Assembly: GCA_043744805.1 (NCBI GenBank) | Contig: JAYTTZ010000165.1 | Location: forward strand, 1-25,967 | Length of the DNA: 25,967 nt | Direction of reading: 5' to 3' | From: Ga0077536 sp043744805 | Lineage (GTDB): Bacteria; Pseudomonadota; Gammaproteobacteria; Ga0077536 | Shown here: positions 14,793 through 22,413 of the stretch, piece by piece | Position numbering within the stretch: position 1 is the first letter of the stretch | Layout: every line of letters starts with the position of its first letter | Notes under the pieces: generated by a model | Seen by the model: only the letters and a program-made list of their open reading frames with translations | What the model was told of the DNA's origin: nothing | Database searches by the model: none | Made by a program: the position numbers and the translations under genes

Positions 14793-15943
14793 CGCGCTTC
14801 CTCCGCCAGTTCGATCTTCTCGAAATAGGTGTGGAGCACCCGGTGGTAGAGCGGGGCATCCAGCAGGAAGGAGTCGTGGCCCTGTTCGGATTCGATTTCG
14901 ACGTAGCTGACGTCGCGGTCCGCGTCGAGCAGCGCACGGACGATTTCACGCGAACGGGCCGGCGAAAAGCGCCAGTCGCTGCTGAAGGACACCACCAGGA
15001 ACTCGGCCTTGGTGGCGGCCAGGGCCTTGCTGAGCGAATGCCCGGGCGCTTTCAGCGCTGGATCGAAGTAATCGAGCGATTTGGTCATCAGCAGGTAAGT
15101 GTTGGCGTCGAAGCGCTTCACGAAGCTTTCGCCCTGGTGGCGGAGGTAGCTTTCAATCTCGAACTCGACGTCGAAACCGAAGTTGAGCTTGCCGTCGCGC
15201 AGTTCGCGGCCGAAGCGCGCATTCAACACGTCGTCGGAGAGATAGGTGATATGCCCCAGCATCCGCGCGAGGCGCAGGCCCGTCGCCGGCACCACGCCGT
15301 GCTGGTAGTAATGGCCGCCGTGGAACTCCGGGTCGGAGCGGATGGCGTGCCGGGCGACTTCGTTGAAGGCGATGTTCTGGGTGGTGAGGCTGGGCGCGGC
15401 CGCAATGATGAGCGCATGGCGCACGCGGTCCGGGAAATCCACCGTCCATTGCAGCGCCTGCATGCCGCCGAGGCTGCCGCCCATCACGGCCGCCCAACGC
15501 TTGATGCCAAGGCCGTCGGCCAGCCTGGCCTGGGTCTCCACCCAGTCCCCGACGGTCACGAAGGGGAACTCGGGTCCGTAGGGCTGCCCGGTCTGCTGGT
15601 CCAGGGACAGCGGGCCAGTGGACCCCGCGCAGCCCCCGAGGTTGTTCGGGCACACTACGAAAAAGCGCCGGGTGTCGAGCGGGCGGCCGGGACCGATGAG
15701 GTTGTCCCACCAGCCGGGACGCTTCTGTTCTGCGGAATGGTAGCCGGCAGCATGGTGGTCGCCGCTCAGTGCGTGGCAGATGAGCACCGCGTTGTCGCGG
15801 GCGGCGTTGAGCTCGCCATAGGTCTCGAAGACCAGTTCGTAGTGGGGCAGGCTTGCCCCCGAGGCGAGCTGGAGCGGCTGGTCGAACGCCATGGCCTGCG
15901 GCACTACGAGGCCGACGCTGTCGGGAGGAAAAGCCTTGGGCAT
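14789..15943 (-). CDS. metX: Homoserine O-acyltransferase MetX (probably succinyl type)
   Basis: A 384-residue alpha/beta-hydrolase-fold enzyme that acylates homoserine, the first committed step of methionine synthesis. The nucleophile Ser lies in GGSLGGMQAL, the Asp in SSDWRFSP and the His in QGHDSF. The start MPKAFPPDSVGLV and the CHALSGDHHAAGYHS stretch closely resemble Pseudomonas MetX, which is assigned as succinyl-CoA dependent, so the succinyl form is likely here (inference from family). The frame extends to a TTG at 15973; the ATG at 15943 is preferred because it matches the Pseudomonas N-terminus. No good ribosome site is visible. The yggU frame overlaps its first 40 bases, suggesting coupling. 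Followed by metW. Confidence 0.94.
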   Translation of the reverse strand: MPKAFPPDSVGLVVPQAMAFDQPLQLASGASLPHYELVFETYGELNAARDNAVLICHALSGDHHAAGYHSAEQKRPGWWDNLIGPGRPLDTRRFFVVCPNNLGGCAGSTGPLSLDQQTGQPYGPEFPFVTVGDWVETQARLADGLGIKRWAAVMGGSLGGMQALQWTVDFPDRVRHALIIAAAPSLTTQNIAFNEVARHAIRSDPEFHGGHYYQHGVVPATGLRLARMLGHITYLSDDVLNARFGRELRDGKLNFGFDVEFEIESYLRHQGESFVKRFDANTYLLMTKSLDYFDPALKAPGHSLSKALAATKAEFLVVSFSSDWRFSPARSREIVRALLDADRDVSYVEIESEQGHDSFLLDAPLYHRVLHTYFEKIELAEEAR

Positions 15944-16281
15944 GGGGCGTGGGGGACTTGGCGTAGCCGGCAAAAACGGGGAGTCGAGTCTAAAAGACTG
16001 GCCCCGGGTGCCGCAACCGCGCCCGGGAGGCGCTGGAACCAGTCAGGCATCGAAGCCGGACACGGCAGGCGCACGGTCTTGCTCCGGCGCTTCTCGTCCT
16101 GGGTGAGCAGGGCGGACTGCCGGGGTACGCCAAAGGCCTCCGCAAGCATCGCCACCCGTGTGGTGTTGGTCTTGTCATCGACGGGTGGCGCGTTCAGGTG
16201 AACGCGGAGCCTGCCCCCGTGGATAGCCACGATTTCGTCCCTGCGACCCCGCGGCTGGACGCGCAGGTGCAGGATCAGCAC
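15904..16281 (-). CDS. YggU/DUF167 family protein with extended C-terminus
   Basis: A 125-residue protein. Residues 1-85 match the small DUF167 fold (LHLRVQPRGRRDEIVAI, APPVDDKTN, VPRQSALLTQDEKRRSKTVRL). Family members are usually about 95-100 residues and of unknown function. Here the frame continues after PDWFQRLPG for about 40 residues with no recognisable content and overlaps metX by 40 bases. The tail may be read-through sequence gained by loss of a stop, or a one-base error near 16000. It starts at GTG, 42 bases after the yggT stop, and the preceding codons contain no better start, so the N-terminus is slightly short. It is a standard neighbour of yggT-proC. Confidence 0.75.
   Translation of the reverse strand: MLILHLRVQPRGRRDEIVAIHGGRLRVHLNAPPVDDKTNTTRVAMLAEAFGVPRQSALLTQDEKRRSKTVRLPCPASMPDWFQRLPGAVAAPGASLLDSTPRFCRLRQVPHAPCPRLFLPTASAS
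16003..16027 (-). other. GC-rich hairpin inside the yggU 3' end, upstream of metX
   Basis: A nine-base stem, CCCGGGTGC/GCGCCCGGG (16003-16011 and 16019-16027), contains one G-T type pair and a seven-base loop. On the minus strand it is followed six bases later by UUUU. It lies about 60 bases before the metX ATG. It resembles an attenuator or weak terminator placed within the unusual yggU tail. It carries no recognised methionine riboswitch fold. Confidence 0.35.
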
Positions 16282-16322
16282 GCTGTCCCGCGCCTCGTGC
16301 CGGTCGCCCTGGGTGACGGTGC

Positions 16323-16898
16323 TCAGAGCAGCGAAATACCGAAGTCGCGCAGCGGTGTGCTCACCAGCATCAGCGCAAGCTGCAACAGCACCAGCGCCAC
16401 CATGGGCGAAAGATCCAGTCCACCGAGTGCCGGCAGCTGGCGGCGGATGGGGCGCATCAGCGGCGCAGTCAGGGAATCCACCAGCTCCAGCACCGGGTTG
16501 TGCGTGCCAGGCGCCACCCAGCTCGCCACCACCAGGGCAAGGATCGCGAACATATACAGGTAGAAGACCTTGGCGAGCAGCGCGGCGACGGCCATCACGA
16601 GCAGGCCCAGCAGGCTACCTTCGCCGCCCGAGAGCACGATCGCGAGCCAGAGGTTGAGGAGCTGCAGCCCCAGCAGCAGGGCGATGCTCGCGGTATCGAT
16701 GCGCCCGATGGCCGGGATGTAGCGGCGCAGAGGCCGCAGTAACGGGTTGGTGAGTTTCACCACGGCCTGTGACAGGGCGTTGTAGAAGTCCGCGCGAACC
16801 GACTGCAGGAGCAGTCTGAGGAGGACCGCGCCGATGACCAGCGCGAAGACCGAGTCGAGCACGAAGATGATGGCGCCAGTGAAGTAACCCCCGCTCAT
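16323..16898 (-). CDS. yggT: YggT family integral membrane protein
   Basis: A 191-residue membrane protein made of two YggT repeats. Each repeat is a pair of hydrophobic segments around a conserved basic stretch: NPLLRPLRRYIPAIGRID near 51-68 and APLMRPIRRQLPALGGLD near 144-161. The role is not firmly known; osmotic-stress tolerance or envelope maintenance has been suggested for relatives. Its ATG overlaps the proC stop by four bases (ATGA). Length and layout are normal for the proC-linked YggT. Confidence 0.9.
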   Translation of the reverse strand: MSGGYFTGAIIFVLDSVFALVIGAVLLRLLLQSVRADFYNALSQAVVKLTNPLLRPLRRYIPAIGRIDTASIALLLGLQLLNLWLAIVLSGGEGSLLGLLVMAVAALLAKVFYLYMFAILALVVASWVAPGTHNPVLELVDSLTAPLMRPIRRQLPALGGLDLSPMVALVLLQLALMLVSTPLRDFGISLL

Positions 16899-17719
16899 GG
16901 CTGGCCAAACTCCTCGGCCAGGGTCCGGGAGCGATCTCGCGCGGCGGTGAGGGCTGCGGCAAAGAGCGCGTCGATGCCGCGCGCATCAAGGACCTCCAGC
17001 GCCGCCTGCGTGGTGCCCCCCTGCGAGGTGACCTGCGCGCGCAGTTCGGCCGGCGTCGAGCTCGATTGCGCTGCAAGGGACGACGCGCCGTCGACGGTTT
17101 CGAGCGCCAGCGCGCGGGCGAGGTCGGGCGGCAGGCCAAGCGCGGCGCCTGCCTGCTCCAGGGTTTCAACAAGGCGGAAGACATAGGCCGGACCGCTCCC
17201 CGACAGCGCGGTGACCGCGTCCATCAGCGCTTCGTCCTCCAGCCAGTGCACCTTGCCCACCGCCTGCATGACGGTAGTAGCCTGGGCGCGCTGGCCGGGG
17301 CTCACAGCCGCGTTGGCGAACAGCGCGGTGGCGCCATGCCGAATCAGGGCCGGGGTGTTCGGCATGCAGCGCACGACGGCCGCATCAGCGCCCAGCCAGC
17401 GGCCAAGGGCCGTGGTGGTGATACCGGCGGCTAGCGACAGCACCAGAGGGCGCGAGGTTGCGAGCGCAGGCCGGAGCGCCAACGCAACTTCGCGCATCTG
17501 TTGGGGCTTGACCGCCAGCACCACGACATCCGCCCCGGCAACCGCACTCGCGTTGTCGGCGCAACCCAGCACGCCAAAGGACGCCTGCAGCCGCTGACCT
17601 GCGGCGGGATCAAGGTCTGCCACGCGGATCTGGCGGGCGGGATGGCCGCCTTCAATGAGGCCACCGACGATGGCGCGCCCCATGTTGCCGGCGCCAATAA
17701 ACGCAATGGAATCAGTCAT
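16895..17719 (-). CDS. proC: Pyrroline-5-carboxylate reductase
   Basis: A 274-residue cytoplasmic enzyme reducing pyrroline-5-carboxylate to proline with NAD(P)H. The Rossmann loop FIGAGNMG lies at 7-14, MPNTP in the middle, and ALSGSGPAY plus TSQGGTTQAAL in the C-terminal dimer domain. The frame runs open upstream to 17956. The ATG at 17719 is right because AGGA lies nine bases before it and the Rossmann motif follows at once. Its first eight bases overlap the yggS end, and its stop overlaps the yggT start, so all three are coupled. Confidence 0.96.
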   Translation of the reverse strand: MTDSIAFIGAGNMGRAIVGGLIEGGHPARQIRVADLDPAAGQRLQASFGVLGCADNASAVAGADVVVLAVKPQQMREVALALRPALATSRPLVLSLAAGITTTALGRWLGADAAVVRCMPNTPALIRHGATALFANAAVSPGQRAQATTVMQAVGKVHWLEDEALMDAVTALSGSGPAYVFRLVETLEQAGAALGLPPDLARALALETVDGASSLAAQSSSTPAELRAQVTSQGGTTQAALEVLDARGIDALFAAALTAARDRSRTLAEEFGQP

Positions 17720-18458
17720 GCGGGGAAGTCCTGGGCTGCACGCCCGGGGCGAGTGTAGCACCGGGCGGGGCCAAGCCCGGTTGGCTCCGCGGCCCGAACA
17801 GCGCGGTGCCGATGCGCACGATGTCCGCGTCTTCTGCAATGGCCGCCTCGAAATCACCGGACGTCCCCATCGACAGGAGTTGCACGGCCGGATGGGCAAG
17901 CTGGTCGCGCGCCTCGCGCAGCACGCGGAACCCGGCCCGCTGTCGCTCGAAACCATCGACGGGCGCGGGCATGGCCATCAGGCCGCGCAGCGCCAGTCCC
18001 GGCAGGCGCAGGATCGCGATCACCAACGGGCCCAGCGCAGCCACCGGCACGCCGCCCTTGCGGGCTTCGCCGCTGGTGTTCACTTCGATGAGGCAGTTGA
18101 GCGGTCCTCGCCCCGGCGGCCGCTGGGCGCTCAGGCGCTCCGCCACTTCGAGCCGGTCGAGCGTGTGGACCCAGTCGAAGTGCGTGGCGATGTCGCGCGT
18201 CTTATTTCTCTGGATGCGGCCGATGAAATGCCAGCAGAGCGGGAGGTCGGCGAGCGCGGCCTGTTTTGGCAGCGCCTCCTGCACATAGTTCTCACCAAAG
18301 TCCACCTGCCCATGGGCGTGCAGTTGCCGGATGGACTCCGGGGACTGCTGCTTGCCCACCGCGAGCAAGGTGATTGTCGTGGGATCCCGGCCGTAGCGGA
18401 GCGCCGTGGACGACATCCGCTGGCGAACGTGGGCAAGCGCGGCCGGCGCATCAGTCAT
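17712..18458 (-). CDS. yggS: PLP homeostasis protein YggS
   Basis: A 248-residue alanine-racemase-fold protein without racemase activity. The PLP lysine is Lys36 in LLAVGKQQ; HFIGRIQRNK, LIEVNTSGE and LSMGTSGDFEAAI are diagnostic family stretches. It binds pyridoxal phosphate and influences amino-acid and PLP balance. The C-terminus is about 15-20 residues longer than usual and Pro/Gly rich (after RIGTALFGPR), running into the proC start. No strong ribosome site is visible. It heads the yggS-proC-yggT-yggU-metX-metW run and diverges from pilT. Confidence 0.93.
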   Translation of the reverse strand: MTDAPAALAHVRQRMSSTALRYGRDPTTITLLAVGKQQSPESIRQLHAHGQVDFGENYVQEALPKQAALADLPLCWHFIGRIQRNKTRDIATHFDWVHTLDRLEVAERLSAQRPPGRGPLNCLIEVNTSGEARKGGVPVAALGPLVIAILRLPGLALRGLMAMPAPVDGFERQRAGFRVLREARDQLAHPAVQLLSMGTSGDFEAAIAEDADIVRIGTALFGPRSQPGLAPPGATLAPGVQPRTSPHD

Positions 18459-18615
18459 GGGTTGGCCCCATACGGTGGATATACTGCCTGGAGACCTGTG
18501 GTTTCATGGCAGTTCGCGGGCTTGCTTGTTAGATTTGGGAGCATTGGCGTCAACGGTTCCCACAGCCGCCACGCATGGATACGGCGGCCGGGACGAATGT
18601 ACGAAGGAGCACTGG
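18459..18615. other. Divergent intergenic region between yggS and pilT
   Basis: A 157-base gap that must hold the promoters of both operons. For yggS, TGAAAC (18501-18506) and TATATC (18478-18483) on the minus strand are 17 bases apart, but the -35 match is weak. For pilT no convincing sigma-70 or sigma-54 pair is seen. A six-base stem GCCGCC/GGCGGC (18565-18570 and 18583-18588) would fold in the pilT leader. Confidence 0.35.
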
Positions 18616-19650
18616 ATGGATATTGGCGAGTTGCTGGCTTTCAGCGTCAAGAATGGCGCCTCCGACCTTCATCTTTCCGCGGGCCTGCCGCCGATGATCC
18701 GGGTGGACGGCGACGTGCGGCGAATCAACGTGGCGTCCATGCAGCACAAGGACGTCCACGATCTCGTGTACGACATCATGAATGACAAGCAGCGGAAGGA
18801 CTACGAGGAATTCCTCGAGTGCGACTTCTCGTTCGAAATCCCCGGCCTGGCGCGCTTCCGCGTGAACGCCTTCAACCATAACCGCGGCTCCGGCGCGGTA
18901 TTCCGGACGATTCCCTCCAAGATCCTCTCGCTTGAAGACCTCAAGGCGCCGGCTATCTTCAAGGACATCTCGGACTATCCGCGGGGCGTGGTGCTGGTGA
19001 CCGGTCCTACCGGATCGGGTAAGTCCACGACGCTCGCGGCCATGGTCAACCACAAGAACGAGACCGAATATGGACATATCCTTACCATCGAGGACCCCAT
19101 CGAGTTCGTGCACCAGAGCAAGAAGTGCCTGGTGAACCAACGCGAAGTCCACCGCGACACCCTGGGATTCAGCCAGGCACTGCGCTCCGCACTGCGCGAA
19201 GATCCCGACGTCATCCTGGTGGGCGAAATGCGCGATCTGGAAACGATCCGCCTCGCGCTCAGCGCGGCGGAAACGGGCCACCTGGTTTTCGGCACCCTGC
19301 ATACCAGCTCGGCGGCGAAGACCATCGATCGCATCGTCGACGTGTTCCCGGGGGAAGAAAAAGAGATGATACGCGCGATGCTTTCGGAGTCGCTGCGCGC
19401 GGTGATTTCGCAGACCCTGCTCAAGCGCAACGGTGGTGGTCGCGCGGCCGCGCATGAAATCATGATCGGGACACCCGCCATCCGTAACCTCATCCGCGAG
19501 AACAAGATCGCGCAGATGTACTCCGCCATCCAGACCGGCAGCCAGTACGGCATGCAGACGCTGGACCAGTGCCTGCAGACCATGGTGCAGAAAGGCGTCG
19601 TCTCGCGTGCCGAAGCCAGGCTGAAGGCGCAGAACAAGGACGCCTTCTGA
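18616..19650 (+). CDS. pilT: Type IV pilus retraction ATPase PilT
   Basis: A 344-residue hexameric ATPase that powers depolymerisation of type IV pili (twitching and DNA uptake). It has an N-terminal PAS-like domain (1-100), Walker A GPTGSGKST (130-138), Asp box HILTIEDPIEF (154-164), Walker B with Glu204 (ILVGE), His box TGHLVFGTLHT, and the retraction signature AIRNLIRE (288-295). Length equals P. aeruginosa PilT. The frame is open from 18406, but the ATG at 18616 has AAGGAG about seven bases upstream. It is the first of three tandem PilT-family genes and diverges from yggS, a layout shared with Pseudomonas. Confidence 0.97.
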   Translation: MDIGELLAFSVKNGASDLHLSAGLPPMIRVDGDVRRINVASMQHKDVHDLVYDIMNDKQRKDYEEFLECDFSFEIPGLARFRVNAFNHNRGSGAVFRTIPSKILSLEDLKAPAIFKDISDYPRGVVLVTGPTGSGKSTTLAAMVNHKNETEYGHILTIEDPIEFVHQSKKCLVNQREVHRDTLGFSQALRSALREDPDVILVGEMRDLETIRLALSAAETGHLVFGTLHTSSAAKTIDRIVDVFPGEEKEMIRAMLSESLRAVISQTLLKRNGGGRAAAHEIMIGTPAIRNLIRENKIAQMYSAIQTGSQYGMQTLDQCLQTMVQKGVVSRAEARLKAQNKDAF

Positions 19651-19669
19651 GCTTGCCCAACCCGCCCTG

Positions 19670-19687
19670 CCGCGCGCGCTAGCGCGG
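19670..19687 (+). other. Palindromic hairpin between pilT and pilU
   Basis: CCGCGC/GCGCGG (19670-19675 and 19682-19687) surrounds the palindrome GCGCTAGCGC in the 65-base gap. There is no U run, so it is probably not a terminator. It may affect processing or relative expression of the two genes. Confidence 0.35.
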
Positions 19688-19715
19688 CCCTGCACTCGAA
19701 CAAAGGAGCGCATCC

Positions 19716-20885
19716 ATGGAGAGAGAACAGGCCATCAAATACATGCGGGACCTGCTCCGCCTGATGGTGGAACGCAAGGGCTCCGACCTGTTCATCACGG
19801 TCGACTTCCCGCCGGCCATCAAGATGGACGGCAAGGTGACGCCGGTCTCCAAGACCAAGCTCACTCCGGAGAACACCAAGGCATTGACCGGCGCCATCAT
19901 GAACGACCGCCAGTTGAAGGAATTCGACGGCACCAAGGAGTGCAACTTCGCCATCGCGCCGGCCGGCATCGGTCGCTTCCGCGTCAACGCATTCGTCCAG
20001 CAGGGCCACACCGGCATGGTGCTGCGAACCATCGAAACGACCGTACCCACCCTGGAAAAGCTTGGCTTGCCGGACGTGTTGAAAGAAGTCTCGATGACCA
20101 AGCGCGGGCTGGTGATCATGGTGGGAGGCACCGGATCGGGCAAGTCAACCTCGCTGGCGGCCATGATCAACCACCGCAACGAGAACAGCTTCGGCCACAT
20201 CATCACCATCGAAGACCCGATCGAATACATCCATCCGCACAAGAACTGCGTGGTGATGCAGCGCGAGGTCGGGGTCGATACCGACGACTGGGGTATCGCG
20301 CTCAAGAACACCCTGCGCCAGGCCCCGGACGTCATCCTGCTGGGTGAAATCCGCGACCGCCCCACCATGGAGTTCGGCCTCGCGTTCGCCGAGACGGGCC
20401 ACCTCGCGATGGCGACCTTGCATGCCAACAGTGCCAACCAGGCACTCGATCGCGTGATCAACTTCTTCCCGGAGGACCGCCACCCCCAGCTCTTCATGGA
20501 CATGTCGCTCAACATGAAGGCAATCATCTCGCAGCGCCTCCTGAAGAAAGTCGACGGCAAGGGACGGGTGGCGGCGATTGAAATCATGCTCAACACCCCG
20601 TTGGTCTCGGACCTTATCCTTAAAGGCGAGATCCACATGATCAAGGAGCTCATGTCGAAGTCGAACGAGCTGGGCATGAAGACCTTCGACCAGGCCCTGT
20701 TTGACCTCTACGAAGCGGATCTGGTCGGTTACGAAGACGCCATCCGCAACGCGGACTCGATGAACGAACTGCGGCTGCGGATCAAGCTCCAGGGTAAGGA
20801 CGCCAAGGAAAGCAATCGACTCTCTGGCCTCGAGCACCTGAGCCTCGAGGTGGAAGATAACAACCACACCATGCAGGTGCGCTGA
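19716..20885 (+). CDS. pilU: Type IV pilus accessory retraction ATPase PilU
   Basis: A 389-residue PilT paralogue. Walker A is GGTGSGKST (137-145), the Asp box HIITIEDPIEY (161-171), the Walker B Glu is 211 (ILLGE) and the His box reads TGHLAMATLHAN. The AIRNLIRE signature of PilT is replaced by LVSDLILKGEIHMIKE, as expected for PilU. PilU works with PilT to raise retraction force. AAAGGAG sits eight bases before the ATG. The C-terminus after 355 is a charged tail (KLQGKDAKESNR...). It lies 65 bases after pilT and 25 bases before a second PilU-like gene. Confidence 0.95.
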   Translation: MEREQAIKYMRDLLRLMVERKGSDLFITVDFPPAIKMDGKVTPVSKTKLTPENTKALTGAIMNDRQLKEFDGTKECNFAIAPAGIGRFRVNAFVQQGHTGMVLRTIETTVPTLEKLGLPDVLKEVSMTKRGLVIMVGGTGSGKSTSLAAMINHRNENSFGHIITIEDPIEYIHPHKNCVVMQREVGVDTDDWGIALKNTLRQAPDVILLGEIRDRPTMEFGLAFAETGHLAMATLHANSANQALDRVINFFPEDRHPQLFMDMSLNMKAIISQRLLKKVDGKGRVAAIEIMLNTPLVSDLILKGEIHMIKELMSKSNELGMKTFDQALFDLYEADLVGYEDAIRNADSMNELRLRIKLQGKDAKESNRLSGLEHLSLEVEDNNHTMQVR

Positions 20886-20910
20886 GGCCCCGGCGCCGCG
20901 AGGACATCCC

Positions 20911-21969
20911 TTGGACATCACGCCTTATCTCAAGCTGCTGCGCGACAAATCGGGTTCCGATCTTTTCTTTTCGGCCGGCACGACGGTCAAGATCAAGATC
21001 GAGGGGCAGCTGAGTTCGGTCGGCAAGACGATGCTCACCGGCGAACTGGTGAAAGCGGCGGCCTATGGGATCATGACGCCCAAGCAGGTGGACAAGTTCG
21101 AACAGGAGATGGAAAGCGACTTCGCCATTTCGCTGGACGACAATTCCGTGCGCTTCCGCGTGAACGTCTTCCGCCAGCGCGGCGAAGTCTCCATGGTGCT
21201 GCGGCGGATTCCTTCCAGGATCCCGAGCATCGACGAATTGGCGCTGCCCGACATCCTGAAGTCGCTGGTGATGTACAAGCGCGGTCTCATCCTGATGGTG
21301 GGGGCCACCGGCTCCGGCAAGTCGACCACGCTGGCGGCGATGCTCAACGAGCGCAACCTGAAGATGGCGGGCCATATCCTCACCATCGAGGACCCGATTG
21401 AATTCTCGCATCCCTCCCTTAAATCCATCGTCAACCAGCGCGAGCTGGGCGTGGATACGCTGTCTTACCGGGCGTCGCTGCGCGCGTCGCTGCGCGAGGC
21501 ACCCGACGTCATCCTGATTGGCGAAATCCGCGATCGCGAAACCATGGAGGCCGCGCTGGAGCTCTGCAACACGGGCCATCTCTGCCTGTCCACCCTGCAC
21601 GCCAACAACTCCAACCAGGCGCTGGAGCGCGTGATCAACCTCTTCCCGCAGGACCTGCACAAGCAGCTCTTCCTGGATCTCTCGCTCAACCTGCGCGCCG
21701 TCATCTCGCAACGCCTGGTGCAGGGCATCGATGGTTTCCGGGTGGCCGCCATCGAAGTCATGCTGAGTACGCCGCATATCGCCGACCTCGTGCTCAAGGG
21801 GCAGATTTCGAGCGTGAAGGAAGCGATGGAAGCCAGTGGGGCGAAAGGCATGCAGACCTTCGACATGGCGCTGTACGCCCTCTACAAGGACCAGCGCATC
21901 GACCTCGAGGAAGCGCTCAACAACGCGGACTCCCGCACCAACCTCGAAGCGCGTCTCAATTTCGGCTGA
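20911..21969 (+). CDS. Second PilU-like type IV pilus ATPase
   Basis: A 352-residue member of the PilT/PilU family, third in the tandem set. All ATPase elements are intact: Walker A GATGSGKST (131-139), Asp box HILTIEDPIEF (155-165), Walker B Glu205 (ILIGE) and His box TGHLCLSTLHAN. Sequence after the His box follows PilU (NQALERVINLFPQDLHKQLF, STPHIADLVLKGQISSVKE) and lacks AIRNLIRE, so it arose from PilU rather than PilT. It lacks the long C-terminal tail of the neighbouring PilU. It begins at TTG with AGGA six bases upstream and has no better start. The 25-base gap implies co-transcription with pilT-pilU. A helper motor is likely; its exact role is unknown. Confidence 0.9.
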   Translation: MDITPYLKLLRDKSGSDLFFSAGTTVKIKIEGQLSSVGKTMLTGELVKAAAYGIMTPKQVDKFEQEMESDFAISLDDNSVRFRVNVFRQRGEVSMVLRRIPSRIPSIDELALPDILKSLVMYKRGLILMVGATGSGKSTTLAAMLNERNLKMAGHILTIEDPIEFSHPSLKSIVNQRELGVDTLSYRASLRASLREAPDVILIGEIRDRETMEAALELCNTGHLCLSTLHANNSNQALERVINLFPQDLHKQLFLDLSLNLRAVISQRLVQGIDGFRVAAIEVMLSTPHIADLVLKGQISSVKEAMEASGAKGMQTFDMALYALYKDQRIDLEEALNNADSRTNLEARLNFG

Positions 21970-21986
21970 GGCTCAAGCCTCCAGCC
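21964..21986. other. Hairpin spanning the convergent stops of the third pilus ATPase and dtd
   Basis: The stem GAGGC/GCCTC (21968-21972 and 21977-21981) with loop TCAA is extended by GGC/GCC (21964-21966 and 21984-21986) across a small internal mismatch. The plus-strand TGA (21967-21969) and the complement of the intended dtd TGA (21973-21975) both lie inside it. There is no U run on either side. Confidence 0.4.
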
Positions 21987-22411
21987 AGAACGTCACCGGC
22001 CCGTCGTTCACCAGGGCCACCTGCATGTCGGCGCCGAACATCCCGCTGGCCGTCTCCGGATGCAGGTCCATGGCCTGCGCGACGAGGCTTTCGAACAGCG
22101 GACGCGCGAGTTCGGGGGGGGGCGGCGGTCGTGAAGCTCGGGCGGCGCCCACGCGTGGTCTCAGCGGCCAGGGTGAACTGCGGGACCAGCAAGAGCCCGC
22201 CTTCGATCTGGCGGAGGGAGAGGTTCATCTTGCCCTGCCTGTCCGCGAAGACGCGGTAGTCGAGCAGTCGTTCCAGCAGGGCCTGGCCAGTCTCACCGGT
22301 GTCCCCGGGGCAGATCCCGAGGAGCACCAGGAGGCCGCGCCCGATTGCGCCGACCACCTGTCCGTCCACCGTGACCGACGCACTGCTGACCCGCTGCAGC
22401 AGTCCATTCAT
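21973..22411 (-). pseudogene. dtd: D-aminoacyl-tRNA deacylase, frameshifted as read
   Basis: The first 95 or so residues match Dtd, which hydrolyses D-aminoacyl-tRNAs: MNGLLQRVSSASVTVDG, LVLLGI and LVPQFTLAAET. At RPSFTTAAPP the coding strand has nine consecutive C (22114-22122). As written, the frame shifts there into unrelated sequence ending at 21956. With eight C the frame continues ELARPLFESLV, then MFGADMQVALVNDGPVTFWLEA, to a TGA at 21973-21975. That gives 145 residues, the normal family length, including the conserved NxGPVT motif. The rest of the sequence is undamaged, so a sequencing error or very recent slip is most likely. It starts two bases after the typA stop, so the two are co-transcribed. 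Confidence 0.88.
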
Positions 22412-22413
22412 GC

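Noticed and set aside
14789..15990. SAM or other methionine riboswitch before metX
   Set aside because: metX lies inside a run of overlapping genes and only a simple hairpin is present upstream; no riboswitch core could be recognised.
18506..18526. Possible sigma-54 promoter upstream of pilT (TGGCAG ... TTGCTT)
   Set aside because: The GG and GC elements are 14 bases apart instead of 10, so it does not fit the sigma-54 consensus.
20911..21969. Reading the third pilus ATPase as an extension motor (PilB or TfpB type)
   Set aside because: It is short, lacks the extended N-terminal domain of PilB, and follows PilU in its motifs.
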